Source of the DNA: Cristatella mucedo
Lineage: Eukaryota > Bryozoa > Phylactolaemata > Cristatellidae
Assembly (NCBI GenBank): GCA_009760855.2
Contig: WPIO01000001.1
Span: forward strand, 7,756,001 to 7,820,000
Reading direction: 5' to 3'
DNA: 64,000 bases
Positions 23,775 to 35,945 of the stretch are shown here, piece by piece. Each line of letters opens with the position of its first letter. The stretch's first letter is position 1. The notes under the pieces were generated by a model. It searched no databases, was not told where the DNA came from, and saw nothing but the letters and a program-made list of their open reading frames with translations. The translations under genes and the position numbers were made by a program.

Positions 23775-23945
23775 GTTTTAGAACTAGTCCGTGATAGCCA
23801 GGTCCGTGACGAGCTCGCTCTTCACGACCGAGGTCGTGTGTTCGTATCCTGATCTTGAGCAATCCTGTTTTACCAACTGCTAGCGGCGGTAATAGCCCAT
23901 AAGGGTCCTCGGTCGCAATACGAATAAGGCTGCTAAATAAGCTAA
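23775..23945 (+). repeat. SINE-2 copy
   Basis: Head: CGTGATAGCCAGGTCCGTGA (A-box side), then GGTCGTGTGTTCGTATCC (B box GTTCGTATCC). Body: GCGGTAATAGCCCATAAGGG. Tail: AATAAGGCTGCTAAATAAGC. The same tail occurs at 7.6, 62.86 and 63.83 kb. The element is non-coding. Confidence 0.65.
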
Positions 23946-23949
23946 GACT

Positions 23950-24925
23950 TTGTGGTTATTACTGCCACGCTCAGCTACCGCTGGAGTACGTGCACCCATC
24001 GAGGCGGCGTTTTTCGCTTCGCAGCTTTCCAACTGCTGGCCACGTGCCTAGTTATTACGACGGGCACCGCCCGGAGCACTGTGCTTTTGGCCGAAGCATT
24101 ACTGTGAGAAGCCGCTACAGCGCGTACCGTCATAATTATTTGTTAATACTAATTAGTTATTATTAATTAATGAATATCATTAATGTCTTATAATTATGTG
24201 TCTGAAAATGGGAACTATTCCCTGCTATATTATTTTTCGGCAACCCTCGCTAGTTACTGCCTGCAACCAGCCTATTCTGTTGAACCACGAACACTTTGGA
24301 GCGCTCGAACTTAAGCTCCGACAGCCGGAAGTACTTTCGAAAACGGCACTTCGGAGAGCGAACGAAAGTGCACGCTTGTACGTGCAGATGCCGGCTAAAC
24401 TCCTCAAGAGCAGGCAGACTTTTAGCCTATCGCCCGAACTAATGATCTCTAGCTGACAGCAGAGCGAAGCAGACATTCGGAGGGGGATAAACCTCGTCGA
24501 GAGTGCACGAGCGAAAAATAGTGGCACCTCACAGCAGCGCAGCAACCAAGACCTCCACGTTTTTGGGCAGCGGGCTTCACAGCGCCTCCAATTTTCTTGG
24601 CTCAGAAGCAGCTTCGAGACGGGAACCGGCTCGCTTCGTCGCCACTTGTACCGTTCGCGAACGGCCGTCGAGTAGAAGCGCCGCGGCCTTGGTCGTCCGA
24701 ACATGCGGCGGTGGCAGTGGCGAAGCGTGCCGCCGAGGTGCATCGAGCGAGCGCCGGCGCGAGTGCTAGCTTCGTGAGTGGGGGGGGGGGGGGCGTCTGC
24801 TCGCAACCCGATCCAAGGCTGGCGTCATCCCCGTGACAGCAATGGCCGCGGTCGTCGAGGATGAGTCGGCAGCATCATCGTGTCCCACGTTTGGCTCGAC
24901 AGCGCTCAAATTCTTGATGTAATAA
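23950..24925. other. Unassigned DNA with a G run
   Basis: A 193-codon minus-strand frame at 24225-24806 has no motif and Arg/Ser/Leu-heavy text typical of chance frames in GC-rich DNA. A run of 14 to 15 G lies at about 24779-24793. Confidence 0.3.
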
Positions 24926-24930
24926 GAAAA

Positions 24931-25045
24931 TATGATTCATTTGTATGTAGTTCCCTTTATTCTGGTGCTTCACATAAGCCTCGGGGCTCGAGCTCACGAC
25001 CTCGGCCAGACCTTGGTCGGGACGAGCACCTTAACAAACTTGCTG
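24931..25045 (-). repeat. SINE-1 copy abutting LINE-A
   Basis: On the minus strand: GTTAAGGTGCTCGTCCCGAC, CAAGGTCTGGCCGAGGTCGT, GAGCTCGAGCCCCGAGGC and a tail CAAATGAATCATATT. This is among the cleanest heads in the window: A box GTTAAGGTGC-like and B box GCTCGAGCCCC. It meets plus-strand LINE-A text at about 25043. Confidence 0.8.
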
Positions 25046-25711
25046 GCCTACCGGCATGAGCAATCGCGCGATTACAGCTGGTGAAAAACTCCGCAGCTAG
25101 GCTTGTCTGTCGCGAGCGTCGCAGTTGCCACATTACACCACTTCTCGCCGACCTGCACTGGCTATCAGTCAAGGAACGGATCGACTTCAAGATTTTGTCG
25201 CTCACTTTCTGGTCACTTCATTATTTGGCTCTAGCCTATCTCTCAGATCTATTCCCCCACCAGGCCAAGCATCGTACCACCCGCTTTTTGGAATCTAACA
25301 GTTTACCAATACCTCGTACAAACCTCAAATTCTTTGGAGACCGTGCATTTAGTTCGTACGCTCCCAAAGCATGGAACTCCTTCTTGACATGCGTCAGAAA
25401 ATCCCCTGACTTGACCACGTTTAAAAAGAACTTAAAAACACACCTATTTAGGACAGCATATAGTGGATTCCTGTGATTTGTCCTTCACGTGCTTATGCGT
25501 GCTGACACTGTGCATGCTGCCACTAACCACATTTGCATGCTGACCCTGTGCATGCCACCCCTAACCATGTTATTCATGTTGTTTATCAAGCATGATATTA
25601 CTCACCATTCAATTGCGTTTCCCTTTGCAGCTATTGTAAAGCACCTAGAAACGGATTGAGTTCTCTGAGGGCACTTTATCAAGTGCATTAAAATTATTAT
25701 TATTACTATTA
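25043..25711 (+). mobile_element. LINE family A, 5'-truncated
   Basis: Starts within the LAGLPACAIxRLQLV block, then SAARLVCRERRSCHITPLLA, DLHWLSVKERIDFKILSL, SDLFPHQAKHRTTRFLES, NLKFFGDRAFSSYAPKAWNS and FKKNLKTHLF. The frame is open for 131 codons (25081-25476). The 3' UTR ends with GCACCTAGAAACGGATTGAG, TTCTCTGAGGGCACTTTATC and an (ATT)n tail. It is only the ORF2 C-terminus, so it cannot be active. Confidence 0.9.
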
Positions 25712-25714
25712 ACG

Positions 25715-26507
25715 ATCCTCCTGCCTCGGTCTCTTTGCAACCGCAATAGAAGGAGTATGAGAAGGCAGAGAATAAAGAGGAGGGAAGGAAAAGGAGGAGA
25801 AGGAGGAAGAGGAGGACAAGGAGGACGAGAACGAAGAGGACGACGCGGATGACGACGAGGAACAGCAGCAGCAGCCGCAAGAGCTGGAGGGAAGTAGGAG
25901 AAAGAACAGAGGCCACAGGCGGTAGCTTTCAACCGACAGACTACCGATTGTTGCTCAACTCCTAAATACATCCGTGCGGACCAGGAATGTGGCGCACAGC
26001 GACAGAATTAATTTTGCCGCTCATCGGTTTATTTTCTCACCGAGCTCGAAGCGCCAAAACCGGTCGCATGCCTTTCGCGATCGCGTGGCTGAGGCACTGA
26101 CGGCAGCGACGAGATAGCGGCCGATGGTGGTCGTCGCTCAGTCGGGCGGCGACGTCGTGCCCGGCTTAGGAGGCACCGCCCTCACAACGCGTCCGCTGCG
26201 CCTGACCTCGGCGCCGGCCGCGCGCGGAGGATTCGGCGACTTAGCCGCCTCGCAGCTTCCGTTGGCTGCGTCGCTCTTGAGCTCTGGCGCCGCGCCCTCT
26301 TCGGCCTGAGGCGCAGGAAGCGCCGCTGACGAGCCGCCTGCAGGGAAACGATTTAAGCGCACCGTGGCGAGCGAGACGGTGACATGCGACATCATTGTGC
26401 CCAGCATCGCCAGCTGAACCTCGGCGAGCGTCGGAGGTGCGGCTACGACTGTGGCCACCGTACCGCCTCCTCAACCGCCTCTGCCGGAAGAGCGCCAGCA
26501 CAGGGAG
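25715..26507. other. GC-rich DNA with an unidentified Ala/Pro-rich frame
   Basis: A purine-rich AGG/GGA tract spans about 25750-25900. The minus-strand frame at 26138-26458 reads smoothly (PPTLAEVQLAMLGTMMSHVT, then GAEVRRSGRVVRAVPPKPG and a stop). It is Ala/Pro-rich with a basic end and unrecognised. Similarity to the 10.0-10.4 kb frame is of composition only. Confidence 0.3.
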
Positions 26508-26819
<312 letters not shown>

Positions 26820-27221
26820 CGGCTCTGGCAAGTCACGAGCGCTGGCTTACTCATATCCTTTGTGTCAAGCCGGCGTGCGTGCTCAGCAGTCGTCGACGTG
26901 GCGAGTAGAGGTCGTGCTGGAAGACTGCAAACAAATGCCGCCGCCGCAGCGTCGGGCGTTAGGTGGTTCGGTAAGGGCTCTAACGAAGCCCAGCGCCTAA
27001 AAATCGCACGCACCTGGTGCCGATCCGGCTAACAGCTGCCCCTCTACGGACTGAAGCCGACGAGATTGCCTTCGCGAAGCGGAAGGTGCGGTTCGGAGAC
27101 GCAGCAGGCGGCGGCTGCTTTGTGACCTGTCGACGCGCCTGACCAGCAAGCTAAGCCACTGCCCGCTCAGTGCCCTGGCAGTGAAGAGCTTGGCAGCTAG
27201 CGACGACGTGACAGCTACGAG

Positions 27222-27272
27222 AAGATGCGAGAGAGACAGCGCGAGAGAATGAAGGAGAAAGATAGCGGGGAT

Positions 27273-27303
<31 letters not shown>

Positions 27304-27317
27304 CAGAGGGAGAGAGA

Positions 27318-27385
<68 letters not shown>

Positions 27386-27440
27386 GGGAGACAGAGAGAC
27401 AGAGAGAGATGGAGAGACAGAGAGAGAGAGAGAGAGAGAG
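27222..27440. repeat. (AG)n microsatellite, interrupted
   Basis: AG units with GACAGAG and GGGAGAG variants. It lies 400 bases after the previous AG tract in the same GC-rich region. Confidence 0.95.
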
Positions 27441-29100
27441 TAATTTCGCAGCAGCAGCTGAGAGCCCGACGCCGCCGCCGGCCAAGCTCTCATGCTAAGC
27501 GCTCCGAGAAAGACCGAACGTACTTACGCTAGATAGGAGCGCCCAGGACACCGAGAACTGCCCTACTTTTCGATGAGGAACGACTGGCGGGCGACGAGCT
27601 CGCCCGCCTAGAAGTGCGACCGGTGGATCCCGTTCGAACGGTTAATTAAGAGGCAGGGACCTGCCGGGGCGTGGCAGTCCGTGGCTGGGCGGGGCTGGGC
27701 GGAGCGGGAGGGTAGCAGTGGCCGAGCCGGAGCATGCGATTTCAGACTGCGAATTTAACGGCGCCGCTCAACAAGGCGTCGAGTGCGGCGCGGCTAGCCG
27801 ACAGGACGGCTACCGTTGTGCGACCGGTGTCAGCGAGATGCCTCAGATTTCGAGTGCCCATCCTCACGCGCTAGCGAGACGGTCCGGAAGTCGGCCACGC
27901 TGCGAGAGACCATTCTACGATACCCTCGAGCGATGGGGGAAGGTGAATACCGACGGCGGGCTGGAATGCTTCGAGCGTGCGTTCGACGTGCAGCCAATTG
28001 TCCTCGTTACTTAATTTCGAACTAGCGGTCAAGCTGAGCTGGAGAGCGCCGCGGGTGACTGTCAATCCCAATCGCCGGTGCGAGGCTGGTGCTTGCCATG
28101 ATGCTAGTCATCGGTTCCAGGACGAGACTGCAAATGCGCGATAAAGGGCGGGCGATGGTTGCCTCGCTGGCGTATCGACTTGGTTGCAGCACAGACACAG
28201 GCGCAATGGCGGCCGGAAAAGCCAGAGCGGCTGGCCGACAGACGTTTTAGCGATAGCGGGACATGATTGGTCGCTCGGAAAAAGCGACTCTGGCCGACGT
28301 CAACGAGCCTGCCCTGTCAGGCAACACGTGACTTCCACCCCTCTTTCCGGCCACGCTCACAATGTTGTTCCGTCCAAGCCGGACTCACACCACTTCGCCG
28401 GGTCAATTGGCACGCTGAGAGCTACCTTATTAAGAACTGCAGTTGGACAGTATCTGCTGACTAAGCTGGATTTAATTGCAACGGGTCAGCTGTGGTCGCG
28501 CGACCCTACTAGTCCTGTAACGACCTACTGTGAAGGAACACGAGTCGTGCAGCCTGCAAGCACTGGGCGGAGACCTAGCGAGGGCTCTCAGACTGCCTAA
28601 GCAGCCGCAAGCTCACAACCGGTGGAAGGGCAGACGACGACTCGGCAGACGATGACTCAAATCCATGCATTGGCGGCATCTGTGGGGACATCCATCTACC
28701 ACTAACTGCCGCCAGCTGTCCGGTGGGTTCGGAACGGGCAATTGTCCGACAGTGCGAAAAAAACGCAGAGACGCTAGAACCCTCAACGCCGGCAGCCGTC
28801 TAGTGTGTGTAGACTGGGCTTGGCCGGCGTAGCTTGAAATGAAGATTTCGCTGTTGGAGCCAGCAGACTTGTTGCTCGGTCGCTCTACCCAGCCCAACGA
28901 CAGGTCGTGCTGAGGGCTGTCACACCTACTTTCTGCCTGTGCGGCCTGTACGCACGCTATCCATTCTCTGTCTCTCCCTTTTCTATTACTCCCTTATCTA
29001 CTTGCGCTCCGGCGCTGCTTCCACGACGGCTGCTACATCCGTTGACTGGAACTCGACTCAATCCCAGCAGACGTCACGCCACTCTGTGACTAGATGACAG
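27441..29100. other. GC-rich unassigned region
   Basis: Longish plus-strand frames exist at 27718-28014, 27816-28025 (CDRCQRDASDFECPSSRAS) and 28184-28600 (LRTAVGQYLLTKLDLIATGQ). None shows a family motif and they overlap in different frames. CG-rich composition makes long frames likely by chance. It could be a degenerate element or a gene's 5' region. Confidence 0.3.
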
Positions 29101-31080
29101 TTAAAAAGAAGCGAAAGCGCACCTTGTCGTGCAGCTCGCTTGGGTCGCCGTGAATGGTTCGTTTTTTGCGCTTATTCGAGCAGACAGACACTGCGCATAC
29201 TATCCTGACCTATTGACACGCTTCCTTTGAAACATATGCGAAGTTCCAATAAGGAGATATAGTTCTCTTAAGGGTGGCCATAGAAATATTATTAATAAAG
29301 AATATACATCAGTTTACAATGCTGCACTTTTCATCGAAGGTTGCCCGCAGCATTAGCCACTAGCTTCCATTGAAAGGCTGAGCTGCCGCGAAATGGCTAT
29401 TTTAGGATTTCTCTACAAAGGTGACGAGGCGTTTTAGTCGGCGGTACTTAAAAGCCTTTGGCTGCTGCGACGTCGAAGAGACGCTTACTAGAGCGATATA
29501 TCGTTACTGTTAAGAGTTCAATTTTTTTAGACATGAAAAGAGACGATTCCGTTTAGTCTAATTGGGGGAGGCTTGAACCGGATGGAATTGTGGTACCAGC
29601 TCCTACTCAGACGGATCTAAATGTGTCTGCAAGGTGGCATACCTTCGGCGAAGAGTTCCAGGTTGCGCAGAAAGTGAGCGCAGATACCGATTCTTCTTTT
29701 GAGGAAGGCTAGAGAGCAGTCAATCGTGGTGGCGGCGGCGGCGCTCGGCTTTAGGCGCTCAGCTTCAGTGCGCGTATCTCAAGGGAAGGAGTAACTGAAT
29801 GCCGCCTATATCTAGGTCGGACTAAAGACACCTGGCGGGCAGCACACCTTCAAGATGCAGCTTCGATCATCCACAATAACGGCTACTCATTTCCTCCTAC
29901 TTCATTCTAAAGGCATTTTGGGCTGCCCACTTGTGACGTGGACTTGCATGCTGTTCAAAACTAGATGTGCTTGGTTCTTATTGTGCAGATGCAGCTAGAG
30001 TGCTTCCGTGTACCGTATAACTGTGTACCGTGCAACTTCCAATTGGCCATCGCCAGCTGCCAGCGAAGGTTAATGCTTGGTCGTTGTTTTTGAGAAAGAA
30101 GTGTTCCTTCTAAAGAGGTTTCCATAGTATTCTCTGGCTAGAGAGCTACGATAGTAACCGCGCCATCGCAGCATTAGAGTTTACCTCTAAAGAAGGTTAC
30201 CAGATTAAGTGTAAGTCTATAGAGACAGTCTGTGGGAGGGTGGAGACGCCTCAGCATCGTTTCAGCTCTAAGTAGAATCCTCTAAGATAGATCTGCAGTC
30301 ATTCTCAGAGCCCTAAGACGTTGAAGTTTCACAAACCATTCAAAACCGCTTTATATGTATGGCAAAAATGTGCCACGCAGCGTAGCTAACCGTGGGAGGT
30401 TTCGTCTAAAGACGATAGCTTTCAGCGATTAGCATAATTTATTTCCTCCGCGACGGCTCTCGGGAAAGTGCTCATGACAGCGGCTTTTCGTTTTTCCCCA
30501 GTTTTTTCTAAAAGCATACTCTGAATAACATTTACTTTATTAGCATCAAGGTGAATGCTTTCATCTCATAGCCCAGCTGCCTCTATGGTCACTCTGAAAT
30601 TGTTCCACTGACGTCTTTCATGTAAATCGCATGCAATTAGAAGCACTCGTTTGCTAGGTCGCGGTAAACAGGAGACCTCTTTAGTCCGCTCAGCTTGAAG
30701 GCAACCTCGTTGCAGGCAAGCTAGGCGACAGCGAAGCCGCCACTCGAATCAATGAACCACAATGTAATTTCGTTGCTACCTTACAACCACCTTCTAAAAT
30801 GCGAAGATTACCACATGCAGTTAAATATCAGGGGGCTGGCTGGCTGGCTATTCGACGATTCGTTCTATTTTATTGGCAAGAGGAGTATCGTCCTTGTGAA
30901 AAGAAACTTCATCGGGTGATTTGTCTTAATGTTCGTGAGAATCGGTAGCGTTTACTTGATGAGCCTACTTCTTTCCGGCTTCTGTCCTACTTGAGTCCGT
31001 GGTGCATAGTCACCAAAACTGGTGGCGGCCAGAAACTTTTGGAAGACTTAACGAAGACGCAGAGCCAGACTCGGTTTTAA
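29100..31080. other. Unassigned DNA
   Basis: No open frame of note, no repeat family seen elsewhere in the window, and no RNA gene recognised. Confidence 0.35.
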
Positions 31081-31284
31081 TTGTTGGCCAAGACTCGGGC
31101 GAGACTGCACAGACGACCAATCATAGGTACCGCTCAACGGCGTGCCTTCTTTATTGCTTTGAAAAGCACGGAGGACGACTCCACCGGTGAAATTATCAAA
31201 ACGTTTCACGAGAGTCCATGTTTATGGGACACTACGAACTCTTCTTATAAAAATCGTACAGTGGTGCGGTGTGCGATAAGGTAG
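31081..31284 (+). pseudogene. MADF-domain-like fragment
   Basis: From about residue 36 this 67-codon frame reads GEIIKTFHESPCLWDTTNSS and then YKNRTVVRCAIR before a stop. The pattern LI-x4-hxxxPxLWDxxxxxYKNRxxR is the start of MADF (Myb/SANT-like) DNA-binding domains. These occur in animal transcription regulators and in the accessory protein of PIF/Harbinger transposons. Only the first helix region is present. The expected continuation (W-xx-IA) is broken by a stop, although IVEQL follows just after it. I infer a decayed gene or transposon piece; a short chance match cannot be excluded. Confidence 0.4.
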
Positions 31285-32890
31285 ATTGTGGAACAGCTGT
31301 ACAGGCAGCCCGCAATGTCGTTCACCAGGACAATATTCTTCGCTGTTCTTCCGCGATGGCCTCTGCGAGTTTTTTAGAGAGCAGCACTCCATTGTAATAT
31401 GCTTTGAAAAATAGTAGCACACCACCGTCAGGTCTTCATTGTCAACAGACGAACAGGGCGTCTAGCCTTCCGGTCAGCATGCACGAACTCAGCTGGTCTA
31501 GAATGTACAGGCCTGAATGCTGAGCGCCAGAGAGCAGGATATAGAACGACCAAAGACCTGTCGTCGAGTGGAAGCACAGTCGCACAGTCCACCGACACGC
31601 AAGGCAATACATTCAGTATCATCACTTGTCTGGTTCTCTTTCGAATTGTGCACGCAGTAATGACAAGCCAAGATCCTAGTGTGTCCTAAAATTTGCCTAC
31701 TTGTGAAATCACCAGCCAGCGGCACCTCAGCAGCAGCATTGTGCATTTGGTTTTTGGCTGATGGTGCTCGGGAAAATGCTTTTATTTCTTGGCCTCTACT
31801 GAACTGTGACTCAAATTCTCTTAGCTTTAAGGGCTCAGAATCACAGATGCGCACGGTCTAATTTTGTTCCCTCTTGCTAAAAAGCCATATCTGCCCCCAG
31901 TGAGCTGTACAAACTTGGAAAATTAGCGGGAGATACTGGTAGCCGCCTTTTATCACTTTCTTCTCCGCCAACCATTTGATTCAAGGAGTCAGGCAGGTTA
32001 TTTCTCGGATACTGACCGTGTCGCCGCCGAAAGCAATTGGCTCATGTCTTCATCTTCTGCCTCTGTTGGAGATTGTTCTAGCACTATGTCAACTTCAATA
32101 GAGGATGCATCAAAGGTTACCATGCAAGGCTTCTCATTACGAGGCACATTGATTACATCAAACGTGGAGTACGACACTAACCGTTACATCTAATGAGTAC
32201 AAGATCACCCACGGAGTGCGATATCATCCTTAGAGAACAGGATTCTCGAGCACTTTCTCAAGTTTTCAAAGGTAGGAGTGCTCTCATCAATATTTTCGTG
32301 AGAATTCGCTTACTTCTCCAAAGATGAAGATACCATAGCCCATTGCTGTGTAAACTTTCTTTCGATTAAAGCACAGTAGGTCAAAAAAAACGAGTCATGT
32401 CCTCGCTTTACATTGGCTGTGGCAAATTTTGAAAGAATTTTGAGTTTTATGGCGTCGGTTTGAATACAACCCAGAGAAATATTGTTGGCCTAGATAATAT
32501 TGCAAGAAAAGCTATGTTTTCCAAATTTCTTTATTCGCAACCGACATGTCGAATTATGCTCCGTAGCCCTAGAAAATCTTAGCAGATACTTTTTCAAAGC
32601 ACTTTTCCGTTTCGTACCACAAAATTGTAGACGGCGTAGCAGAATACATCAGTTGCGTGCAAGCAAGCTCTCGGTGCAACAACAATTAAATATGGCTGTT
32701 GAATATTCTCTTACACTGCACTAGCATGAACGGAGATGTTCGTTCAATGCACCTGTACTGCTGCCTTATACGGATTGGAATCTATATTGCAATATCCGCT
32801 TAGCCCTCACTATGTCTGGTCGCAGTAAAACGCTTTCGCAATGTGTAAGCCTGTGACATCCACACTGTGATTAAAACAGACCGGAGAATA
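31285..32890. other. Unassigned; open frame at 31926-32191
   Basis: The plus-strand frame 31926-32191 is open (text HFLLRQPFDSRSQAGYFSD, NWLMSSSSASVGDCSSTMS), acidic and Ser-rich. It follows the MADF-like fragment on the same strand and could be part of the same decayed unit. A minus-strand frame at 31498-31854 has no motif. Confidence 0.25.
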
Positions 32891-32893
32891 TTG

Positions 32894-32975
32894 AATATCA
32901 TTTTACTGACCCCAGAAGCGAACTGTGTTTATCAAATATCATTTTACTGACCCCTGAAGCGAACTGTGTTTATGG
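32894..32975. repeat. 41-bp tandem duplication
   Basis: The unit starting AATATCATTTTACTGACCCC occurs twice back to back (at 32894 and 32935) with a single clear mismatch, so it is a recent local duplication. Confidence 0.9.
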
Positions 32976-33283
32976 AGGCTTTTTTCCATTTGTTATAAGC
33001 ATGGGGAATTAGGAAGACTTACTTCGGATCAAAGGACAAACATGGAAATCGGTTATTTAGTGTTATTGGATGCGAACCGTGCAAAGCAGTGTAGAAACAA
33101 GCCATGTGTATATGAATTGCAATTAAAATGTGCCCTGTGAATTTACTCAATTTCTCGTGAACCACGCTTGTCATGAGCGATCGCAGCAAATTAACATAGT
33201 GACCATGAGTGCTATTTTCGACATGCTTCCGAGTGCTATAACTGCGCTTGCCTCAGCTTTACCCGGCAGATTGGGTAAGGTTA

Positions 33284-33452
33284 GTTAGTGCCGTGCTGGT
33301 TGGCCCAGCACCTTTGGTCGCTCACTCCAACCACGGTCAAGGTGAATGTATTTGATGGCCGAGGTGGTGGAATCGAACTCCGTGGCATATGTGAAGCACC
33401 TGAATTTAAATTAAGCTCTCCTAGGCATTATACAAATGAAAATATTTGTATA
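33284..33452 (+). repeat. SINE-1 copy
   Basis: Head text TGCTGGTTGGCCCAGCACC and CAAGGTGAATG; B-box part GTGGAATCGAACTCCGTGG. The tail is ATGTGAAGCACCTGAATTT and TTAAGCTCTCCTAGGCATTA followed by TACAAATGAA. It matches the 63.6 kb copy closely in the tail. Confidence 0.75.
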
Positions 33453-34420
33453 GTTTTTTAGTGCGCTACCATTCGCTTTCTAATGATCAGTTGGTGTTTT
33501 ATTTTTCAGCCTTCAAAAAATCATTACAGGAGATTTAGTTTAATTGATGTAAAATGGCTTTAGTTTTAATCTCATCAAGATTACTCTAGCTTTAGTATGA
33601 ATGAGGCTCAGGAAGCAGCTATGAGCTACATTAAAAGCAGCTTGATTCGAAAGGCCAGCACGTAGATAAAAATAGCAATAATGGCAGTATTAATATCATA
33701 GGATTACGACCTGTGTAGTGCCCGATAAGAACTTAATATCTGTCTTAGCACTTCATCTAGGTAGAATAAGGAGCGAATCAGCTGATTGAGGATAATAATA
33801 GAAACAATTGTTTGTTATTTGCCGCATTAGCACGTTAAAGATGATTCTCATCCACGAAGCCTGTGCTGTGCGGAATGGATATGTCTATTTCGCCTTAAAT
33901 AATATTGATGATAATTATGTTAATACTACCTCTGTAGTTATATTACCCAAACTACATGAAAAGTTATTTTGAAAAATAATTCCGATGTTTGCAAAGAAGC
34001 ATGTAAAGCGGTAGATGATCATGGACACAGATGATGCCTAGGTGAGGTTACAGGCTTTCAAGAAGAACTCTGCGATCAACACTATCAAACTCTCTTGAAA
34101 GATCAGAAAAAGCTGGCAGAGAGACTATATGTTAATTAGCAGTCTTGAGAACGCCATTGAAAAGTCCAAATAGCGCTTACACTGAGGAAGGATTATCTTT
34201 AAAACCCGACTAGAACTTACTTGTTGGGTCTGAAGCTCTGCTTTAAGAGTTGAGCTCATAAGCCGCAACGTATTCCCAATGAGTTTGATGAAGTGGCAGG
34301 AGAATAGGCAGAAGTTGCTTATCAACCTGGTTTAGTGTAGTCTTCCTAATATTTTCCCAACCAGCAGCCTTGATCAAGAATGTTCGGAAAACGAAATGAG
34401 GGTAATAGTAAGAACATATC
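33453..34420. other. AT-rich unassigned DNA
   Basis: No coding or repeat signal recognised. Confidence 0.35.
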
Positions 34421-34424
34421 TATG

Positions 34425-34678
34425 ACAGTATTTAGTGGGTCCCTGTGATTGGTTCTTTATGTGCTTATGCATGCCGACACTGTAGCATGCTGCCACTAAC
34501 TACACTTGCCTGCTGACCCTGCGAATGTCACCTCTCACCATGTTATTCATGCTGTTCATCAAGCATGATACCATTCACCATTCGATCGTGTTTCCTTTGC
34601 AGAAAATGCAAAACGCCTAGAAAGAGATTGAGTTCTCTGAGGACGCTTTATCGAGTGTATTATTATTATTATTATAAC
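34425..34678 (+). mobile_element. LINE-A 3' UTR and tail only
   Basis: Matches the LINE-A 3' UTR: TTTAGTGGGTCCCTGTGATT, TGTGCTTATGCATGC, CACCATGTTATTCATGCTG. It ends with ACGCCTAGAAAGAGATTGAG and TTCTCTGAGGACGCTTTATC and an (ATT)n tail. It is a very short 5'-truncated insertion. Confidence 0.85.
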
Positions 34679-34679
34679 A

Positions 34680-35695
34680 TAATTATCATGTTAGTCATGC
34701 ATGGCAGTAGTAATTTTAGGCATCTCGTCTGTTGAAGAATTGCAATGGCGTGTAGAGGAATAGTAGTTACTTTAGGTTCGGAGAAGAACTTTTGGACGAG
34801 ATCATTAGCGACGGGCGTCAAATGGAAATTGAGATACCGCCAAAGAAACTGGAAGATGATAGTCGAATGCGCATGCTATCTCGGGGTTGGCCTCTTTGAT
34901 CTTATCTACCTGGCTGCCAAAGAAACTTGAGAAACGATGTGTGAGGTTACAGCAAAGGGAACTGGGTTCAGTAGTGACCTAGGCACTGTTAGGGAGTTAA
35001 TTGATGGTCATATAAGCATTTTTGGAGAGTTCTTGCCCACTCTGCTTTTGAAAGAGCCAGTCTTACCCTTAGCTAGGATGTATTGGAATGACGTACAGTA
35101 GTTCCCGTATGCGTATGCCTGTCGGTGTAAGGTAGGTCCTAATCCCAGGCCTGCTTTTTCAAGCTTTCACTTAGTAGCCATATAAAGATTAGTGTCTGCT
35201 GCGAACAAAAGCCCAACGAGGAAAGTACCTCAGACAGAGAATTCAACTCGTCTACAACATCAATAAGTGCGTTTTTGCAGCTTTCCACATGTGAGGGCTG
35301 GTCGGATAGAGAATTTATCAGTAAGAGCGAGGAAGATATTGCTTGCGGACATCATCAGAATCAACGGTCTTGAGATTTCGTGATTTGCAAACGATTTATG
35401 GTACGAAGGGGCATACAAACTGCAGACTGGATGAGATCCACACAATGGTTATAGGTTCAGAATTTTGTAATAATTGAAGCAACCAGCATACAATTACCAC
35501 GGAATATTTTTCAGGGGTCTGAACCTTGCCGTTAGCAGGGCCACGTACACAAGCCCTAAGAGAAATCAGGCATTTACGAAGTTCGTTAGGCAAGATGTCA
35601 GTTTGGTAAGCAAAATTATACTTCATATAGCTAGTGCGAGTAAAGTACGATTTCTGGAGCACGTACTAGATACCTTTCGTGTGCAGCAGCAGCCA
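34680..35695. other. Unassigned DNA
   Basis: Nothing supported. Confidence 0.3.
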
Positions 35696-35945
35696 TGACG
35701 TGCACCAATAGCTCAGTGGCCGAGAGCTTTAACTAACTTAAATGCCAATGCTGAGTCCGGAATCTCAACTGCCTGCCCATGTCATTGGCTGCTTGTATAC
35801 GGCCACGGCCGTAGATTATCACATAATTGGTTCCTAGTCATTGCAATCCGTGAACCCGATCGCGGCATCAGTCATAATAGGGCTGATTTCGCTCGCCGCC
35901 GTTTCCGTGCCAACTGGTCGTCAGGCGCAAGCAGTTTGCCTCAAA
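35696..35945 (+). repeat. Possible SINE-3 copy (tRNA-like head)
   Basis: CCAATAGCTCAGTGGCCGAG is a good tRNA-type A box. GAGTCCGGAATCTCAAC is a weak B box about 50 bases on. The rest is loosely like 5485-5730. A tRNA cloverleaf does not form. Confidence 0.35.

Noticed and set aside
24225-24806. 193-codon minus-strand frame as a gene
   Set aside because: No motif, poor composition, overlapping plus-strand frames of similar length, and CG-rich DNA; a chance frame is likelier.
35700-35780. tRNA gene starting at AATAGCTCAGTGG
   Set aside because: Good A box, but no valid B box, T arm or acceptor stem.
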